From Candidatus Poribacteria bacterium (GTDB lineage Bacteria; Poribacteria; WGA-4E; WGA-3G): DNA of 64,000 bases. A program made the translations under genes and the position numbers. The stretch lies in contig PYIY01000209.1 in assembly GCA_003635195.1 (NCBI GenBank), forward strand, positions 57,394 to 121,393, in the 5' to 3' direction. Below, piece by piece: positions 1 through 8,919 of this stretch. The notes under the pieces are model-generated. The model was not told where the DNA came from. It searched no databases and saw nothing but the letters and a program-made list of their open reading frames with translations. The first letter of the stretch is position 1; every line of letters starts with the position of its first letter.

Positions 1-395
1 AAAACGACTGAACGGACAAACCCTGTGTGTCCTATAAGCGTTGCCTTGGGTTCGCCGGTGTGCGCATCCCACAACCGGATGGTTTCATCAGAACTACCGC
101 TGGCAAGCATGCTGCCATCAGGGCTGAAGGCGATTGAATGGACACTCTCCGTATGCTCTGCGAGCAACTTAAGGTCTTCACCAGTCCGGGCATCATAGAT
201 CCATATACCTATTGTACTCGCAACGGCAAGCCGTGTGCTATCCGGGGAGTATGCGAGTCCGTAAACATTTCCTTTTCCGATGCGAGCTTTCGCGCCTTCC
301 GGCAAGTATTCTCGCATATACGCTTGCCCAAAAGCATCTGAAAAACATATCACGGAAGCAGCAAGAAACACTAAAACAGAAAACACTGTTTTCAT
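1..395 (-). CDS. Secreted WD40-repeat protein (3'-truncated by window edge)
   Basis: N-terminal 131 residues of a WD40 paralogue; the rest lies beyond the window. It begins MKTVFSVLVFLAAS, a Sec signal peptide, then the array's shared linker LPEGAKARIGKG, then a first blade ending GIWIYD and a second ending DETIRLWD. The ATG is preceded by a TGAGG ribosome-binding site and a T-run. It belongs to the same subtype (A) as the genes at 2643-4520 and 4943-6823. WD40 propellers are protein-binding scaffolds; the partner is unknown. The protein is probably exported. Confidence 0.9.
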   Translation of the reverse strand, partial: MKTVFSVLVFLAASVICFSDAFGQAYMREYLPEGAKARIGKGNVYGLAYSPDSTRLAVASTIGIWIYDARTGEDLKLLAEHTESVHSIAFSPDGSMLASGSSDETIRLWDAHTGEPKATLIGHTGFVRSVV

Positions 396-601
396 AAAAA
401 AAAACCTCAGTTTTGGGGAGGAGTTTGACAAGTTTGCACAGAAAAAGCAACCCAGACCAAGATGCGTGATGACTTACAGTAGGCGCGGCACCGGACGGAG
501 CGACAAGTAAGTTTGAAATTGGGTATCCGTTTAACTAAAGGAAAGTATACCACATTTCCGGCGTGATCACAAGGTTTTTTGGAAAATGCAAATAGAACGC
601 G

Positions 602-2524
602 CTACTGATTAAGATTCAAGGTCGTTAGGTCCCACAAGAGAACCGTGCCATCAGAACTGCCACTGGCGAACGTCTTCCCATCTGGTGAATACGCGATACG
701 GCTGACAGACGACGTATGTCCCGTGAAAATATGCAAGTCTGCTCCTGTCCGCGCGTCCCGGAGATAAACCCGACTGTTGTAATTCCCACTGGCGAGCACA
801 CGGCTGTCAGGCGAATATGCAAGCGAAGTAACATCTGCGGAATGTAATATTGGCGGATACAGCAATTCCTGAGTTTCCACATCCCATACACGGAGTGTAT
901 TATCTCTGTTTCCACTCGCAAGCATACTGCCATCCGGCGAGTAGAGCACCGCTCTGACCCAGTTTGTGTCTTTTGTGAGTGTTTTTAGAGGGGTACCGGT
1001 ACGGATATCCCACAAACGGAGCGTATCGTCGTAACCCCCACTCGCGAGCGTACCACCATCCGGGGAAAAAGCAAGCGTGCCAGCATATCTTGTGTGCCCA
1101 ACGAGCGTTTGTCGTAAATCTCCAACGCGCAATTGTTCACCTGTGCGGACTTCCCACAACCCGATGGGACCATCATGACCGCCACTCGCAAGTATGCCGC
1201 CATCTGACGAAAGGGCTAAAGAAGTAATGTGGCGTGTATGCCCTGCGAAACTTCCCATAAATCTACCCGTTTCGACATCCCACAGGCGAACTTGCATACC
1301 GAAAAAGTTTAAGCCGCCCGTACTAGCGATGGTCTTTCCGTCTGCCAAATATACGACTGAATGAAAATCCATATTCGGAACAGCAATAACTTTGAGGCGT
1401 TTGCCAGTATGCGGTGCCCACAATTCAAGCTTATCTTCAACAGTGCAAGCGAGTATGTCGCCATCTGGTGCATACGCTATAGAAGTCACTCTTGGCGCAT
1501 GTCCGGTGATGGTTTTTAAGAGTTCCCAAGTGCTACTATTCCAAAACCGGAGGGTCCCGTCGTAACCTTCGCTGACCAATGTGCCACCATCCGGCGAATA
1601 TGCGGCAGTGCCAATGCGTCTTTGATATGTCAGCGTTTTCAGGACGGTCCCAGTATTTACGTCCCAAAGGTGGAGTGTCCCACCACGACGCGGGTACCAG
1701 TCATGACTTGTGCTCGCGAGCGTCTTCCCATCAGGCGAGAATAGGACAGAATGGATATAACGACGATGCGCTGTTAGAGTGTTTAGACGTTCGCCTGTAC
1801 CAACATCCCAGAGATAAACTGCGCCATCATTTCCACCAGATGCAAGGACACGCCCATCTGGAGAAAATGCAATCGTTTCGATCCGGGTGTCCTGTAAGAC
1901 AATAGTTTTCAAAGATTCACCAGTAGATGCATCCCACAACCGTATCGTGCCACCTGCAGCACCACTTGCAAGCCGCTCGCCATTCGGAGAATATGCCACG
2001 CAATAAACTGAGTCGCCATGTCCCCAGAGCGTTTTCAGGGGTTCGTTGGTGCGCATGTCCCATAATTGGATCGTATTGTCATGGCTTGCACTGGCAAGCA
2101 TTTCGCCATTCGGACTAAATGCGACCGAAGAGACAGTACCCTCGTGCTGGATGAGAGCAGCCTTCTGTTCACCCGTCCGTGCGTCCCATAACAGAACAGT
2201 GTCGTCGCCACTTCCAGTGGCAAACATTTTTCCATCCGGACTAAAGGCCACCGAATAGACCTGACCTGTATGCCCCGTGAGCAGGTCAAGTGCTTCACCG
2301 GTATGGACATCATAAATCCAGATGCCTATGGCGGTCGCTACAGCGAGTTTGTTGCCATCCGGAAAATATTTTACGGCATTTATGCTGCCTTTCCCAAGTC
2401 GGGCTTTCGCCCCCGGTGGTAAGTGCCAGCGCGTGTATGCCTCGGAGAAAGCGTTTGACTGAAAACTCAATAACACCGCAAAAATTAACAGGAGTGTAAT
2501 ACCTAACGGATTCGTTATTCGCAT
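602..2524 (-). CDS. Secreted 14-blade WD40 protein (subtype B)
   Basis: About 640 residues. I chose the ATG at 2524 over one 39 bases upstream because it has an AAGGAT SD and starts the signal peptide (MRITNPLGITLLLIF...). After the linker LPPGAKARLGKG I count 14 WD40 units (typical cores SPDGxxLASG...LWD), enough for two seven-bladed propellers. No catalytic domain is visible. It ends LNLNQ-stop followed by CGCG, a 3' end shared with the genes at 6904 and 8920. Role unknown; likely an exported or periplasmic protein-interaction scaffold. Neighbours on both sides are paralogues in the same direction. Confidence 0.92.
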   Translation of the reverse strand: MRITNPLGITLLLIFAVLLSFQSNAFSEAYTRWHLPPGAKARLGKGSINAVKYFPDGNKLAVATAIGIWIYDVHTGEALDLLTGHTGQVYSVAFSPDGKMFATGSGDDTVLLWDARTGEQKAALIQHEGTVSSVAFSPNGEMLASASHDNTIQLWDMRTNEPLKTLWGHGDSVYCVAYSPNGERLASGAAGGTIRLWDASTGESLKTIVLQDTRIETIAFSPDGRVLASGGNDGAVYLWDVGTGERLNTLTAHRRYIHSVLFSPDGKTLASTSHDWYPRRGGTLHLWDVNTGTVLKTLTYQRRIGTAAYSPDGGTLVSEGYDGTLRFWNSSTWELLKTITGHAPRVTSIAYAPDGDILACTVEDKLELWAPHTGKRLKVIAVPNMDFHSVVYLADGKTIASTGGLNFFGMQVRLWDVETGRFMGSFAGHTRHITSLALSSDGGILASGGHDGPIGLWEVRTGEQLRVGDLRQTLVGHTRYAGTLAFSPDGGTLASGGYDDTLRLWDIRTGTPLKTLTKDTNWVRAVLYSPDGSMLASGNRDNTLRVWDVETQELLYPPILHSADVTSLAYSPDSRVLASGNYNSRVYLRDARTGADLHIFTGHTSSVSRIAYSPDGKTFASGSSDGTVLLWDLTTLNLNQ

Positions 2525-2617
2525 GGCGACAAGATCCTTATAATATAATTGAGAATGGTCCATATTGTAGCGTAATCTGTTAGATTATGGTTTTTCTCTC
2601 AAGCAACGCGATTCAGA

Positions 2618-2645
2618 TTAACTGACAACTGATAACTGACAACTA
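2618..2645. repeat. Heptad (AGTT-type) repeat arm
   Basis: Four 7-bp units of the AACTGAY type on the plus strand. On the minus strand the array starts with TAGTT, and this TAG is the stop codon of the WD40 gene ending at 2643. A single-arm copy of the dispersed heptad family. Confidence 0.75.
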
Positions 2646-4520
2646 CTGTGCTATCTCCCAAAGAAGCATTGTGCCATCACTACCGCCACTTGTAAGCGTC
2701 TGACCATCTGGCGAATACACAATAGAATAGATATAACCTATATGTCCCGTGAGCGTTCGCAGAAGCTCACCCGAATGTGCATTCCAAAGATGGATAACTT
2801 TCCGATCTGTACTGGCAAGCGTGTTGCCATCTGGTGAATACATCGTAAAAAACGCGCCTGACGCTGGCGTAATCGTTTTTAAAGGTTCACCTGTCTTGAT
2901 GTCCCAGAGTCGTATTGTACCATCACCCTCAGTGCTCACAAGGATAAGTCCTGTCGGTGAAAACGCTACATGTCTAATCCTGTCTGCGTGACCATCAAGG
3001 ATTTTGATAACCTCGCCTGCCTTGATGTCCCAAAGTCGGATTGTGCCATCATCACTCGCGCTTGCAAGGGTAAGTCCTGCTGGTGAAAACGCTGCGTGTT
3101 GCACACTATCTGTATGACCCTTAAGGGTTGTACGCAACTCACCTGTATCAACATCCCACAGACAGATTGTCTCGTCGGCACTGCTACTCGCGAGGATGCT
3201 GCCATCGCGGTTAAAAGCTAATGATGAAATACCCTCGGTGTGCCCAGTCAAAGCGGTTTCATTATTCGCACCGGTGTTTGCATCCAGCAGCCACACGTTA
3301 CCTCCAGAGGTTTCACAGGCAAACGTCACATTATCTGGAGAATAGGCAGTGGAGAAAATTCTTTCTCTGAAATCGACAATTTTTAGGAGTCTACCTGCGT
3401 GTGGATCCCACAACCGAATGCCGTCCACACGCGAGCAGGCGAGTATACGACCATGCGATGCATACATTACATCCCGGATCCGTTCCCTATTGTGTCCCGT
3501 GAGGGTTCGCAAAGGCGTTCCAGTCGCAGGATTCCAAAAACGGATTGTCTCATCATCACTTGAACTCGCAAACATTCCGCCATCCTTGGAGAACACTAAA
3601 GATGTGATCCTATCCGTATGCCCAGTGAAACTTTCTAAACGTTCACCGGTGGCAACGTCCCAGAACTGGATAGTGCTATCGTTTTCAAGATGCTCTGCGC
3701 CAGCGAGTACCTGTCCATCAGGACTAAACGTTACCGCTGTAACGTCACTCGCGTGTGTTACCAGCGTTGATTTGAGGTCCCCCGTCCGGGTATCCCAGAC
3801 CCGAATCGTGCCATCACTGTTCCCACTCGCGAGTCTCTGGCTGTCTGGCGCGTATGCTATAGCATAGATACGATCCAGTGCCAATCCGGCATCTTCAAAT
3901 TCCAGATCAAGAGTCATTAGGAATTCACCGGTTTTCGCAGCCCACAGATGAATTCTTCTATCCATGCCATAACTGGCAAGTGTTTCGCCATCCGGAGAAT
4001 ATACCACGCTATCAATCCGACCCGCGTGCCCCGCGACGGTTCGCAAGAGTTCACCGGTCCGGACATCCCAAAACTTAATGAATTCATCCGAGCCGCCGCT
4101 GGCGAGTGTTTCGCCATCCGGACTGAAGGCGACAGAATAAACACTACTCGTATGGCCTGTGAGCGTCGCCTTAGGTTCGCCCGTCCCAGCATTCCACAGA
4201 CGGATTGCAGTGTCGGAACTCCCACTCGCAAGCGTCCTACCATCCGGGCTGAAAGTAACGCACCTAACGTAGTCCGTATGCCCCGTGAACAGTCTGAGGG
4301 CTTCACCTGTTCGCGCATCATAAATCCAAACGCCGATTGTGCTCGCCGCAGCAAGCCGCGTGCCATCCGGGGCGTAAGCAAGTTTATAAACGCCGCCTTT
4401 TCCGATGCGTGCCTTAGCACCTTCCGGCAAGTGTGCCTGCACATACGCTTGCGCGAACACATTTGAGAGACATAGCACAGAAGCAGCAAAGATCAGAAAA
4501 AAAGAAAGCACTATCTTCAT
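2643..4520 (-). CDS. Secreted 14-blade WD40 protein (subtype A)
   Basis: 625 residues: signal peptide (MKIVLSFFLIFAASVLC...), linker LPEGAKARIGKG, then 14 WD40 units. Blades 8 and 9 are divergent (ASHGRILACSR and SPDNVTFACET), as they are in the paralogue at 4943, so the two are recent relatives. The SD TTGAGG lies 8 bases before the ATG and resembles that of the gene at 1-395. The stop codon TAG overlaps a heptad repeat. Probably an exported interaction scaffold; ligand unknown. Confidence 0.92.
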   Translation of the reverse strand: MKIVLSFFLIFAASVLCLSNVFAQAYVQAHLPEGAKARIGKGGVYKLAYAPDGTRLAAASTIGVWIYDARTGEALRLFTGHTDYVRCVTFSPDGRTLASGSSDTAIRLWNAGTGEPKATLTGHTSSVYSVAFSPDGETLASGGSDEFIKFWDVRTGELLRTVAGHAGRIDSVVYSPDGETLASYGMDRRIHLWAAKTGEFLMTLDLEFEDAGLALDRIYAIAYAPDSQRLASGNSDGTIRVWDTRTGDLKSTLVTHASDVTAVTFSPDGQVLAGAEHLENDSTIQFWDVATGERLESFTGHTDRITSLVFSKDGGMFASSSDDETIRFWNPATGTPLRTLTGHNRERIRDVMYASHGRILACSRVDGIRLWDPHAGRLLKIVDFRERIFSTAYSPDNVTFACETSGGNVWLLDANTGANNETALTGHTEGISSLAFNRDGSILASSSADETICLWDVDTGELRTTLKGHTDSVQHAAFSPAGLTLASASDDGTIRLWDIKAGEVIKILDGHADRIRHVAFSPTGLILVSTEGDGTIRLWDIKTGEPLKTITPASGAFFTMYSPDGNTLASTDRKVIHLWNAHSGELLRTLTGHIGYIYSIVYSPDGQTLTSGGSDGTMLLWEIAQ

Positions 4521-4580
4521 CGAAAGACCTCAATTTTCGGGAGAAATTTGACAAGTGTCAATTGACACACAATGTGCTAT

Positions 4581-4619
4581 CATATACACACTCGTGGATG
4601 CACTTTGCACGAAGTTTTT
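4581..4619. repeat. Copy of the WD40-array upstream block
   Basis: Matches blocks at 8861-8894 and 12685-12723 (core YACACTCGTGGATGCACTTT or close variants). In all three places it lies between one paralogue's start and the next paralogue's end, so it was copied along with the genes. It may carry promoter function, but I see no clear -35/-10 pair in it. Confidence 0.6.
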
Positions 4620-4642
4620 CGGAGAAACGGAGACATCACACG

Positions 4643-4891
4643 CTACTGTAGATCAATTTCTTTCCCTGTCGGTACATCATATATCCAGGTACCAACACCT
4701 GTTGCAACAGCGATTTTATTCCCATCTGGAAAATACTTGATATCAGATATTCTGCCTTTCCCGAATCGGGTTTTAGCATCCGTTGGTAAACCCCAGTGTT
4801 TATATTGCTCCGAGAAGGTACTTTGCACGAAACTTAAATACATTACAGAAAATATAAGACACACCAGACGTAACAGATCTTTTAGATTCAT
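4643..4891 (-). pseudogene. Collapsed WD40 paralogue (signal peptide + one blade)
   Basis: An 82-residue remnant or miniature gene. It keeps a good SD (AAGGGAG), a signal peptide, the linker LPTDAKTRFGKG and the first blade (GVGTWIYDVPTGKEIDL), then ends Q-stop. The last codons CTA CAG TAG CG match the 3' end of full-length subtype B genes (AAT CAG TAG CGCG), so the central 13 blades appear to have been lost by a clean internal deletion between blade 1 and the terminus. It could still be translated as a small secreted peptide. Confidence 0.75.
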
Positions 4892-4942
4892 AAAAGTCAA
4901 CTCCCTTGAAACGATCAAATTGAACAATGTTTAAGAACGTCA

Positions 4943-6823
4943 CTATGGATTGATTTCCCAAAAAATCATAGTGCGATCATAACTACCACTAATTAGCGTT
5001 TTACCATCCGGCGAAAAAACAATGGCGTAAATGTAATAATCAGTGTGTCCGCTCAGTGTTTTCGTGAGTTCTCCTGTCCCTATATCCCAAAAGTTGATTG
5101 TCTTCTGATGTGAACTTGCTAACGTCCGTCCATCTGGTGAAAAAGCGATAGAATACGTGATTTGCTCGGGCGGGGGCGTGATAGATTTTAAATGTTCGCC
5201 GGTGCTAACGTCCCAAAACGCAATTGGGCTCTCTCTACCTGAACTCACAAGCACATCTCCGGACGGAGAGAAGGCTATCTTGTCAACCCTACTGCCAAAG
5301 GTTTCAATAATTTTTACGGTTTTACGGGTGTTAACATCCCAGTATCGGATCTTGCCATCACTACTTGCGCTCGCAAGGATTTCTCCGGACGGAGAGAAGG
5401 CCAAATCGCGAACCCTTTGTTCGTGACCGACCAGTACATCTTTTAAAGTCCCTGTGTGGACACTCCACAAATGAATTACCTTGTCATAACCGCAGCTTGC
5501 GAGTATACCACCATCAGGACTGAAAGCGACGGCTGTAATGCGATCCGCGTGTGCCTCCCGAATAGTATGATTTCGCTCTCCAGTGTCTACATCAAATAGA
5601 GCCAAATCACCTTGCTCGTTGCCACAGGCGAATGTTACATTATCCGGAGAATAGGCAGCACAAGAGATTCTGTTGAGTTCAACCTCAAAAGATTCTATAA
5701 GCGTGGTTGTGTGTGGATCCCAGAGTTGAAAATCGCCTGTAATTGACAAACATGCAAGGGTCCGCCCATGCGACGCATACGCTGTAAACCGAACCGCCAT
5801 TGTGTTATGTCCAGTGATCGTTTGTAGAAGCGTACCCGTTGCAATGTCCCAAATACGTACGGTATTATCAGGACTGTAACTTGCAAGCGTCCGCCTATCA
5901 GGACTGAAGGCCATCGAATAGCATCTACCCTCATTTTTTTCAAAAGTTGATATTTGCTGCTTTTTGTTAATATCCCATACGCGAATCATTCCATTATTAC
6001 TGCCAGACATAAGCGTTTGACTGTCCGGGGAAAATGCCATTGCGTAGATACTTACTGAATAGGAAGTGACACTTTCATAGTTTGGTTCAAAAGACATCAA
6101 GAACTCACCCGTATTGGCATTCCACACCCGAATTTTTTCATCGTAACCGGAACTCGCAAGTTTTTCGCCATCAGGCGAATACATTACGCCAGAAACTCTC
6201 TCCACATGTCCGGCGATCGTTCGTAGCAATTCACCAGTCTTCACGTCCCAGAACCGAATAAGCTCATCTCTGCTCCCACTTGCAAGCGTGCTGCCATCAG
6301 GACTGAAGGCCACAGAATAAATTCTTTCGGTGTGTCCAGTTAATGTGCTCTTGAGTTTGCCTGTGTGAATATCCCATAACCGAATAGTATGGTCGTAGCT
6401 GCCACTCGCGAGTGTGCTACCATCAGGACTGAAACACACTGAATAAACGGTTCCTGTATGTCCACTTAGGGTTGTTTTGATTTCGCTTGTCCGAAGATCC
6501 CACAACTTGATGGTGCGGTCGGAACTCCCACTTGCGAGTGTGCTACCATCAGGACTGAAACACACTGAATAAACACGACCCGTATGACCCGTGAGCAAAT
6601 CGAGTGCTTTTCCAGTCTGTTTATCATAGATCCAAACACCTATTGAACTCGCTACAGCCAGTTTCGTGTTATCAGGAGAGAATGCAAGATCATACACATA
6701 CCCCTTTCCGACACGGGCTTTTGCCCCTTCGGGTAAGTAACCTTTTATGTGTTCTTGTGGAAAAGCGTTTGGTAAATAGAGTGAGAAAGAAACAAGGAGA
6801 AGCAAAGCAAACACTGCTTTCAT
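4943..6823 (-). CDS. Secreted 14-blade WD40 protein (subtype A)
   Basis: About 626 residues, starting at the ATG at 6823, which has a strong GGAGG SD. An upstream in-frame TTG is disfavoured. Signal peptide MKAVFALLLLVSFSLYL, linker LPEGAKARVGKG, then 14 WD40 units. Blades 2-4 are nearly identical to each other (SPDGSTLASGS), which points to recent blade duplication or homogenisation. Blades 8-9 share the divergent cores of the paralogue at 2643. No enzymatic motif. Exported scaffold by inference. Confidence 0.92.
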   Translation of the reverse strand: MKAVFALLLLVSFSLYLPNAFPQEHIKGYLPEGAKARVGKGYVYDLAFSPDNTKLAVASSIGVWIYDKQTGKALDLLTGHTGRVYSVCFSPDGSTLASGSSDRTIKLWDLRTSEIKTTLSGHTGTVYSVCFSPDGSTLASGSYDHTIRLWDIHTGKLKSTLTGHTERIYSVAFSPDGSTLASGSRDELIRFWDVKTGELLRTIAGHVERVSGVMYSPDGEKLASSGYDEKIRVWNANTGEFLMSFEPNYESVTSYSVSIYAMAFSPDSQTLMSGSNNGMIRVWDINKKQQISTFEKNEGRCYSMAFSPDRRTLASYSPDNTVRIWDIATGTLLQTITGHNTMAVRFTAYASHGRTLACLSITGDFQLWDPHTTTLIESFEVELNRISCAAYSPDNVTFACGNEQGDLALFDVDTGERNHTIREAHADRITAVAFSPDGGILASCGYDKVIHLWSVHTGTLKDVLVGHEQRVRDLAFSPSGEILASASSDGKIRYWDVNTRKTVKIIETFGSRVDKIAFSPSGDVLVSSGRESPIAFWDVSTGEHLKSITPPPEQITYSIAFSPDGRTLASSHQKTINFWDIGTGELTKTLSGHTDYYIYAIVFSPDGKTLISGSYDRTMIFWEINP

Positions 6824-6903
6824 GAACAAGCCTCCAATTTATGCGAAATTTTGTTTACATTTTCCGTCTGATAGCAAATTTTCCTTAAAATTTGGACAAT
6901 TCC

Positions 6904-8808
6904 TTACTGATTAAGCACTGTCGTCGCTAGGTCCCACAAGAGAATTGTATCGTCGCCACTGCTACTTGCAAGTATTTTACCGTCCGGAGAATATGTGAGT
7001 CCACTAACCGAAGAGGTATGCCCCGTGAGTGTTTTCAGAAGCTCCCGTGTGTGTGGATCCCACAAACCAACGGTTGCGTTAGAATACGTACTCGCAAGTA
7101 TTTTACCGTCTGGTGAATACGCTAAGGCATAAATCCCACTTGTGCCCGATGCCAAGGTTCCTAAGAATTTTCCAGTGCGCGGATCCCATAAACGAATGGT
7201 TCTGTCATTTCGTCCACCACCGCTGACAATCGTTTCTCCACCCGGCGAAAACGCTACTGAATGGATACGATCTGTATGTCCAACGAGTATATGTGCCAAC
7301 TGCCCTGTCTGTGTATGCCATATACGTACCCTGTTGTCATCGCTGCCACCAGCCAGAAGATTGCCATCCGGGGAATATGCAACAGAGGTAATTTCAGTCT
7401 TAGATTTATTGGTGTGTCCCACGAGTGTCTTCTTAATTTCTCCTGTTTTCAAATCCGCCAAATAAATTGAATTGTTTCTACCTGAAAATGCAAGCGTGGT
7501 ACCGTCAGGTGAGTATTCTATATAGGTGCGCGGAGGCGGTCCGGCTTTAAAATTCTTCAGCTGTAAACCGGAACGCGCATCCCATAGGTAGACATAACCG
7601 CGATTTCCACTTGCGATGGTTCCTCCGTTTGGCGAGAACGCTACAGAGGTGATCTCATAATGCGGATGATGTGTAACGTCGGCTATAAAAGTTTGCAAGT
7701 CTTGTTTTGAGTGGACATCCCAAATATAAACACCATCGCTACCACCACTCGCGAGCCTGTTAGCATCCGGCGAATACGCCACAGTTCCGGTCCAACTTCT
7801 ATATCCTCTAACCATCTTCAACAGCTGACCACTCTGTACATCCCAGAGGCAGATTTCATCCCTTCCGACGCTCACAAGGGTCTCTCCATCCGGCGAATAT
7901 GCCACGGAAAAGACTTTATACGGATGCGCCATGAGCGCATTCATGAGTTGACCCGTATGGAGATCCCACATAAAGATACTGCCATCGGCACCGCCGCTTA
8001 TGAGTGTTTGTCCATCAGGGCTGAATGCAACCGCTTGCACAAACCATGTATGCCCTCTAAGGGTGTGGTACAATTCGCCGGTGTGTGCGTCCCACACCCG
8101 GACTGTCTCATCGTCACTCCCACTCGCAAGCAGATTACCACCTGGAGAGTAGTCAAGACTGTTGATCATGTCAATCTCTTCAGTGACAGTCTGTAGGCGT
8201 TCACCTGTGTGGACATCCCACAAGAGCAGTTTCTCGTCCATAGCACCACCACCACTTGCAAGGGTGTTCCCGTCTGGACTGAAAGTAACGCAGTGGATAT
8301 ATCCTGTATGACCCGTCAAGGTTTTCAAAAGTTCACCACGCTGGACATCCCACAAACGAACCGTGGTATCGTAACTCACGCTTGCAAGCAGCTTACCATC
8401 TGGGCTAAAAGCGAGAGAAGTAACTCCATTTGTGTGTCCTGTGAAGGTGCGCTTGTGTTGACCAGTGTCGGCATCCCACAGAAATATCCTACCCGCATCG
8501 CCACCACTCGCAAACACGGTTCCGTCCGGCGTAACCGCCAATGAAAAAATACGATCCTGCTGTTCGTTCAACAGAGCAAGCACTTCACCCGTCTGTGCGT
8601 CGTGAATCCAGACACCGATCGAACTCGCTACGGCGATCCGACTGCCATCTCGAAAATACTGGACATCGTATATCGCACCTTTTCCAAGCCGCGCGATAGC
8701 CCCTTCAGGCAATTTCCACTGTGTCGAATCCGCCGCAGCAGTCCCTGATATGAATAGCACGGAGGCAACAACAAATAGGAAGCAAATAAAAAAGTAAGGC
8801 ATTTTCAT
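6904..8808 (-). CDS. Secreted 14-blade WD40 protein (subtype C)
   Basis: 634 residues from the ATG at 8808 (SD AGGAGAG, 7-base spacing). The signal peptide (MKMPYFFICFLFVVASVLF) and STQWKLPEGAIARLGKG linker are nearly shared with the gene at 10797-12629, defining subtype C. There are 14 WD40 units; several lack the usual SPDG core (SPDANRLASG, SPNGGTIASG). Ends VLNQ-stop. Likely exported; function unknown beyond protein binding. Confidence 0.92.
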   Translation of the reverse strand: MKMPYFFICFLFVVASVLFISGTAAADSTQWKLPEGAIARLGKGAIYDVQYFRDGSRIAVASSIGVWIHDAQTGEVLALLNEQQDRIFSLAVTPDGTVFASGGDAGRIFLWDADTGQHKRTFTGHTNGVTSLAFSPDGKLLASVSYDTTVRLWDVQRGELLKTLTGHTGYIHCVTFSPDGNTLASGGGAMDEKLLLWDVHTGERLQTVTEEIDMINSLDYSPGGNLLASGSDDETVRVWDAHTGELYHTLRGHTWFVQAVAFSPDGQTLISGGADGSIFMWDLHTGQLMNALMAHPYKVFSVAYSPDGETLVSVGRDEICLWDVQSGQLLKMVRGYRSWTGTVAYSPDANRLASGGSDGVYIWDVHSKQDLQTFIADVTHHPHYEITSVAFSPNGGTIASGNRGYVYLWDARSGLQLKNFKAGPPPRTYIEYSPDGTTLAFSGRNNSIYLADLKTGEIKKTLVGHTNKSKTEITSVAYSPDGNLLAGGSDDNRVRIWHTQTGQLAHILVGHTDRIHSVAFSPGGETIVSGGGRNDRTIRLWDPRTGKFLGTLASGTSGIYALAYSPDGKILASTYSNATVGLWDPHTRELLKTLTGHTSSVSGLTYSPDGKILASSSGDDTILLWDLATTVLNQ

Positions 8809-8836
8809 AGGCACTCTCCTGTCAATGTTTAAAGTA

Positions 8837-8894
8837 GTAGGCACGCGCCGCGTGCCGTAGCATACACATTCACGGATGCACTTTTAACAAGATT
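8837..8894. repeat. Palindrome plus WD40-array upstream block
   Basis: A short palindrome (GGCACGCGCCGCGTGCC) followed by the block shared with 4581-4619 and 12685-12723. The same order, palindrome then block, recurs at 12662-12723, so the whole upstream region was duplicated with the subtype C gene. Confidence 0.65.
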
Positions 8895-8919
8895 TTCCAA
8901 AAAATGGAACCAGAACGCG

